A stretch of DNA of 64,000 nucleotides, from NCBI GenBank assembly GCA_017452525.1, contig JAFTMG010000008.1:1-64000 (forward strand), read 5' to 3'. Of this stretch, positions 60,175-64,000 are shown in pieces. Within the stretch, counting starts at the first letter, position 1. Every line of letters begins with the position of its first letter. Position numbers and translations under genes: made by a program. The stretch is from Clostridia bacterium (lineage in GTDB: Bacteria; Bacillota; Clostridia; Oscillospirales; CAG-272). Under the pieces are notes generated by a model. That model saw only the letters and a program-made list of their open reading frames with translations, ran no database searches and was not told where the DNA came from.

Positions 60175-62082
60175 ATGGAAAACATAGATAATATGGCGAA
60201 AAACAGTCTGGAATCCCTCTCGCGAGACAATCTGACCGAAAAGGGGAAGAAAAAGCTGCGGCGCGAGATCATCTGCGGTGCCGCCGCCATCGCGTGTCTG
60301 ATCGTCGGTCTTCTGTTCGGTCGCATGTTTCCCAACCGCCCCGTCGTACCTGCCCTTTTGTATACCGTTGGCTTTCTGATCGAAGGCGTCCCCGTCATGG
60401 TGGCGGCGGTCAAAGGTATCATTACCCGTAATCTGACCAATGCCATGGAGATCCTGGTGGCGATCGCCATTCTGGCGTGCTACTTTACGCAGGATCTGAT
60501 TCTGGCGGTTCTCATCCCGCTGATCCTCAACGCGGTACACCTGCTGGAGGAGCGCAGTATCATGGGCGGACGGGATGTGATCGAGGGTCTGAAGCGGATG
60601 CGTCAGAACACCGCCGTTCTGCTGGACGGCGAGCAGGAGATCACCGTAGATGCCACTACCCTGAAGGCAGGGCAGAGAATTCTGGTCAAACCCGGCACGG
60701 GTATTCCCATCGACGGCAAGGTGATCTCGGGTGAGAGTAACATCGACCAAAAATCTCTGACCGGTGAGCCTCAGCCCTTTCCCGTTAAGGCGGGAGATCC
60801 CGTTTATGCGGGCACCGTCAATATCGACGGCAAGCTTGTGGTCGAGGTGGAAAAGGAATACGTAGACACCTCTTTCTCCAAAATCCTGAAGCTTTTGGAG
60901 GAGTCCGAGAACATCTCCGTTCCCGAGTCCCGACTGATCGATCGCTTTATGCAGTATTATATTCCGTTTGCGCTGGCAGTGGCGGCGGCAGTCGCATTGA
61001 TCACGGCAGATATCAGCAAGGCGATCGCCATTCTGGTGGTATCCTGCCCCTGCGGACAGATGCTTGTCAGCTCGGCGCCCATGATCGCCGCGCTTTCAGT
61101 GGCGACCAAGCACGGTATCCTGATCAAGAATTCCAAATTCATCGAGGAGTTGACCGAGATCGACGCGGTGGTCTTCGATAAGACCGGTACCCTGACGGTG
61201 GGCGATCTTTCGCTGACCGAATGCATCCCTTACGGGGAGGCGGACAGAGAGACGCTTCTGCGCACCGCCGCATCGGTGGCGTGCGCCTCCAATCACCCCG
61301 TGTCCCGTGCCGTCTGTGCGGCGGCGGAGGGGATGGAATATTCCCGTGATATCGCCGTCAAGGAGCTTTCAGGTAAGGGTATGGAAGGACAGCCTGCCGA
61401 CGGGGCAGAGCTGCTTCGGTTCGGCAACCGCGATTGGATGATCGCCTGCGGTGTGGAGATTCCCGAGGACTTTGCCGCGGAGGCAAACGGCTCGGTTAGT
61501 ATGGTAGCCAGGGGCAACCGATTGCTCGGCGCGCTCTGCTTCAACGATACCGTCCGTCCCGAGGCGGCATCCGGCATTGAGATGCTTCGCGCGCTTGGCG
61601 TGGAGGAGGCAGTCATGCTGACGGGTGACCGTGAGCGGGCGGCGAAGGTCATCTGCGAGGAGGTCGGCATCGATACGCTCCATGCCCAGCTCCTGCCACA
61701 GGATAAGATGGACCGCCTTTGCGCGCTTAAGGAAAACCGCGCCGTGCTTGCCGTCGGTGACGGTATCAATGATGCGCTTGCCCTTCGGGAGGCGGACGTG
61801 GGTATTGCCATGGGTGCCATGGGCTCCGATCTCGCCATCCAGTCGGCGGATATTGCCCTGATGAACAACAACCTGCACAATATCCCCTTTGCGATCCGTC
61901 TGGCACGGCGCACCCGTTCCATCGTATATCAGAATCTGGCGCTCTCCATGGCGATCAGCGTATTTATGATCACCCTGTCCGCCTTTGGTGTCATCAGCGC
62001 CCTCGCAGGCTCCGTTCTGCATAACTGCGGCGCCTTTGCGGTGCTGCTGAACAGCTCGAGAATACTGAAGATCAAGGATTGA
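60175..62082 (+). CDS. P1B-like P-type ATPase with atypical membrane metal motif
   Basis: 635 residues. No N-terminal HMA metal-binding domain. P-ATPase core motifs: SLTGEPQPFPV (actuator), DKTGTLTVG (phosphorylation Asp), ASNHPVSRAV (HP motif of P1B enzymes) and GDGINDALALREADVGIAMG. The membrane motif reads CPCGQM, where known copper or zinc pumps have CPCAL; the helix-7 and helix-8 residues (QNLALSMAISVF, GSVLHNCGAFAVLLN) lack the Lys and Asp of zinc/cadmium pumps. So it exports a cation of unknown kind. GAGAGGAGG before ATG 60175. Confidence 0.9.
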   Translation: MENIDNMAKNSLESLSRDNLTEKGKKKLRREIICGAAAIACLIVGLLFGRMFPNRPVVPALLYTVGFLIEGVPVMVAAVKGIITRNLTNAMEILVAIAILACYFTQDLILAVLIPLILNAVHLLEERSIMGGRDVIEGLKRMRQNTAVLLDGEQEITVDATTLKAGQRILVKPGTGIPIDGKVISGESNIDQKSLTGEPQPFPVKAGDPVYAGTVNIDGKLVVEVEKEYVDTSFSKILKLLEESENISVPESRLIDRFMQYYIPFALAVAAAVALITADISKAIAILVVSCPCGQMLVSSAPMIAALSVATKHGILIKNSKFIEELTEIDAVVFDKTGTLTVGDLSLTECIPYGEADRETLLRTAASVACASNHPVSRAVCAAAEGMEYSRDIAVKELSGKGMEGQPADGAELLRFGNRDWMIACGVEIPEDFAAEANGSVSMVARGNRLLGALCFNDTVRPEAASGIEMLRALGVEEAVMLTGDRERAAKVICEEVGIDTLHAQLLPQDKMDRLCALKENRAVLAVGDGINDALALREADVGIAMGAMGSDLAIQSADIALMNNNLHNIPFAIRLARRTRSIVYQNLALSMAISVFMITLSAFGVISALAGSVLHNCGAFAVLLNSSRILKIKD

Positions 62083-62103
62083 CTCTTTCGGGAGGCATGA
62101 GAC

Positions 62104-62619
62104 ATGAAAAAAATTGCGATCATGTTTTTGGTCGCCGCGGCGTTGCTTTTGGCTGTTCGCGGATTTGTGAACTATATTCCAAGTCCCGGCGAAACCAAGC
62201 TGGAATACTGGATCGCCCATCCCGTGGATCCGATAGACTTTGCCACGCATCAGGAAAAATTCGGTCTGATGGGCGGCAGGGAATATTACGGAAAAGGCTA
62301 TATGCCGACCAAGGACGAGAACGGCGAGAAAAAGGATCCCGAGCATTGCGTGATCTATACCGTGACCGCCTATCCCGATTACAGCAGCAATCGGCGGTGC
62401 GTGACGCAGATCCGTATCACCGATCCCGCCGTGGAGTTCTACGGCGTCAACTGCCAATCGTCGCTCGGTGAGATCGACACGGCGTTGCGGAAACGCGGTT
62501 TTCGCCAGATCGACGCGCCGGGGATATCTTATCGCAAAGGAAAGATCACGGTCAGCATATCCGACGGCACCGTACGGATCAGCGCCAAGGTCAGCAATTT
62601 CTTCCGTATACAGTTCTGA
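62104..62619 (+). CDS. Small anchored or secreted hypothetical protein
   Basis: 171 residues. One N-terminal hydrophobic segment (residues 3-20) without a lipobox, so a signal anchor or cleavable signal; the rest is a mixed beta domain (YWIAHPVDPIDFATHQEKF, then GREYYGKGYMPTKDENG). No family recognised. It has GGGAGG 8 bases before the ATG and starts 21 bases after the ATPase. Last gene of the operon, followed by a strong terminator. A periplasm-side or wall-side partner of the ATPase or SPFH complex is possible. Confidence 0.7.
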   Translation: MKKIAIMFLVAAALLLAVRGFVNYIPSPGETKLEYWIAHPVDPIDFATHQEKFGLMGGREYYGKGYMPTKDENGEKKDPEHCVIYTVTAYPDYSSNRRCVTQIRITDPAVEFYGVNCQSSLGEIDTALRKRGFRQIDAPGISYRKGKITVSISDGTVRISAKVSNFFRIQF

Positions 62620-62666
62620 ATCAAAACGGGCTGAGACACCGAAAAGGTGGCTCAGCCCGTTTTGAT
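62620..62666. terminator. Bidirectional terminator after the SPFH-ATPase operon
   Basis: Stem ATCAAAACGGGCTGAG (62620-62635) / CTCAGCCCGTTTTGAT (62651-62666), with inner CACC / GGTG pairing. It serves the convergent GDPD gene as well. Confidence 0.92.
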
Positions 62667-62674
62667 ATGTTGCG

Positions 62675-63472
62675 TTATCTCTGTCCCAGCTTCGTCAGCA
62701 CGTCCATGGCGGCATGGATGTCGTTGGAGGTGAACATACGGCAACCGTATTCAATGGCGGTGCGGTAATTTTCCTCGGTGTCGGGAATGCAGACGCAGGG
62801 CTTGATGCCCTTTTCGACGCAGTAGTCAAAGTTCTCGCGGTAAGCAAGGCAGTTGAAACCGCCCTTGGGATCGTTGGAGTACATGCAGCACCAGTCAAAC
62901 ATCTCCTCCTCGGCGATCTCCGCCTTGTCACAGGTCTTGGGGCAATGGTAGATGCCCTGACCGTGGAGCGGGAAGCGGTGACCGTGCTGCTTGTAGAGAT
63001 GCTCGATCACGCGGTCGGAGAAGGAGTTGAGCATGGAGCGGGACTCAAGGCCATATTCCTCAATAAGAGCCACCAGCTTGTCTGCGCAGGCAAAGGCATG
63101 CTCGTCGCCTACGTTCTTGGGGTAATCCTTCAGCTCCCAGTTGACCATGATGCTGTTGCCGCTGAGCCACTCGCAGAACTCGCGAACGGTGGGAACGGGG
63201 GTGCCGCGGAACTCCTCGGAGAAGAGGGCGCCTGCGTCCAGCTCCTTGACCTCCGCCAGCGTCATCTCGTCGAGATTGCGGTCAACGCCTGCCGTGCGCT
63301 TGGCGCTGCGGTCGTGCATGATGACCAGCTCGCCGTCGGCGGTCATGTGCAGATCCATCTCGATCATGTCGCAACCGAACTTTTCAGCGGCGATGAAGGC
63401 GGGCATGGTGTTTTCGGGGTAGCGTTTTTTGTCGCCGCGGTGCGCGGCAAGAATAATGCCTTTGCTGTCCAT
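62675..63472 (-). CDS. Glycerophosphodiester phosphodiesterase family protein
   Basis: 265 residues, no signal. GDPD signature: AHRGDKKRYPENTMPAF near the N-terminus, MIEMDLHMT, IMHDRSAKRT and the NWELKDYP strand. A middle insert (~170-200, HCPKTCDKAEIAEEEMFDWCCMYSND) is Cys-rich and not seen in the other two GDPDs here. The ATG at 63472 has AGAGAGGAT upstream, a modest ribosome site. Third GDPD of the window; likely cytosolic. Confidence 0.88.
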   Translation of the reverse strand: MDSKGIILAAHRGDKKRYPENTMPAFIAAEKFGCDMIEMDLHMTADGELVIMHDRSAKRTAGVDRNLDEMTLAEVKELDAGALFSEEFRGTPVPTVREFCEWLSGNSIMVNWELKDYPKNVGDEHAFACADKLVALIEEYGLESRSMLNSFSDRVIEHLYKQHGHRFPLHGQGIYHCPKTCDKAEIAEEEMFDWCCMYSNDPKGGFNCLAYRENFDYCVEKGIKPCVCIPDTEENYRTAIEYGCRMFTSNDIHAAMDVLTKLGQR

Positions 63473-63537
63473 ATGATATGATCCTCTCTTTAAACAAGTA
63501 TTTGCCGATGTTTGGCAAGTATGATACGATCGTGTTT

Positions 63538-63566
63538 AGTATATCACAAAAAGTGTTGCTTGTCGA
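63538..63566 (-). promoter_or_regulatory. Promoter of the third GDPD gene
   Basis: Minus-strand TCGACA (63566-63561) and TATACT (63543-63538), 17-base spacer. Confidence 0.55.
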
Positions 63567-63594
63567 GAGCGTTTGGCAAAATCGTATGGAAAAA

Positions 63595-64000
63595 TTACTC
63601 CTCCGCGCGGGGGACGTATGCCGTTTGCCGCACGCGCCCAATCAGCTCCTGTATGCGCGGATCGTCGCGGATGGGGGCTGTTTCCTTGTCGTGGAGCAGA
63701 TAATGCAGCATCTGCGCGCTGTCGTTGCCCTCGCGCTCCATGAGCCAGCCGCCACCGCAGTAGCCGCGCAGAACGGGGGAGGTGTGGGAGGCTTCGAAAT
63801 CATAGGTGTCAAAGTGAATGGCGTAGTCGCATGCTTTTTGGAGCCACCGAATGGCACTCTCTTTGTCCCCCTTGGTCAGTGCGGCGCTGGCGAGAAAGCC
63901 GCAGGCAATCTCCGCGTTTTGGGCATTTCCGTAATAATCCCCGTCGGGGAAGAAAAGCTCCACCAAACGGACTCTCAGCTCCCACAGCCCCGTACGCTCC
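63595..64000 (-). CDS. C-terminal part of an XRE-type regulator family protein (truncated by window edge)
   Basis: The minus-strand frame is open to the last base of the window and stops at 63595. The visible 135 residues contain LFFPDGDYYGNAQNAEIA and a SHTSPVLRGYCGGG segment, matching by eye IMIPDGNYCHHHH in the gene at 29520 and FSDGDFG plus [11 protein letters not shown] in the gene at 40807. So the missing part should hold an XRE DNA-binding head. The tail VPRAEE is short. It lies downstream of nothing on its own strand within the window. Confidence 0.7.
   Translation of the reverse strand, partial: ERTGLWELRVRLVELFFPDGDYYGNAQNAEIACGFLASAALTKGDKESAIRWLQKACDYAIHFDTYDFEASHTSPVLRGYCGGGWLMEREGNDSAQMLHYLLHDKETAPIRDDPRIQELIGRVRQTAYVPRAEE

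Noticed and set aside
1..64000. tRNA genes, prophage genes, integrase with attachment sites, replication origin
   Set aside because: Searched by eye for T-loop and anticodon patterns, integrase motifs and DnaA-box clusters; none was convincing.

Overview
The window looks like a chromosomal segment of a GC-rich, anaerobic, probably gut-living member of the Clostridia (Bacillota). Evidence: a miaA / HlyD-like / yggS / sepF / yggT / ylmH cluster of clostridial type, SepF and RqcH, a class A RNase P RNA, many consensus -35/-10 promoters with 17-base spacing, strong AGGAGG ribosome sites, and sugar-degrading enzymes (GH29, GH78). Family or genus cannot be fixed from this window alone. AT-richer patches at 1-600, 12670-13920 and 22960-24400 look like accessory DNA. 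No tRNA, rRNA operon, prophage or CRISPR array was seen.

Layout. 1-2839: tail of a peptidase-like gene, class II fructose-bisphosphate aldolase, a convergent MFS carrier. 3021-7351: operon of MFS carrier, phosphodiesterase (GDPD), MurQ and a NodB-type deacetylase, suggesting cell-wall amino sugar turnover. 7448-11297: leftward alpha-L-fucosidase, ion permease and DapA. 11348-13327: queA behind a structured leader, then a DinJ/YafQ toxin-antitoxin pair. 13439-19368: membrane protein, MBL hydrolase, MiaA, HlyD-like protein and the YggS-SepF-YggT-YlmH division cluster, followed by rnpB (19435-19794). 19872-25879: dehydrogenase, RqcH, an AT-rich patch with a NUDIX gene, a REP-associated transposase (RAYT) and four copies of a REP-like palindrome, then GDPD and a cyclophilin lipoprotein. 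25971-32367: AI-2E-type permease, CysK, MFS, an XRE regulator, a zinc-peptidase-like lipoprotein, ribosomal protein S20.

32703-40677: rpoB-rpoC with its own strong promoter, away from the usual rplJL and rpsL neighbours. 40807-45321: second XRE regulator, PHP phosphoesterase, GH78 alpha-L-rhamnosidase. 45458-49853: a translationally coupled operon of three related, uncharacterised lipoproteins. 50135-53711: hisS, small XRE regulator, SLOG protein, and a CNNM/CorC-type transporter preceded by an acidic 31-residue leader peptide gene. 53918-62619: a seven-gene co-directional set of two leucine-rich-repeat lipoproteins, three SPFH (HflK/HflC-like) proteins, an unusual P1B-type ATPase and a small anchored protein. 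62675-64000: a third GDPD and the tail of a third XRE-family regulator.

The best candidates for undescribed biology are the LRR-SPFH-ATPase operon, the three-lipoprotein operon, the acidic leader peptide before the CNNM transporter, and the REP-like palindromes sitting in frame inside the RAYT gene. All functional statements rest on motif recognition by eye; no database search was run.
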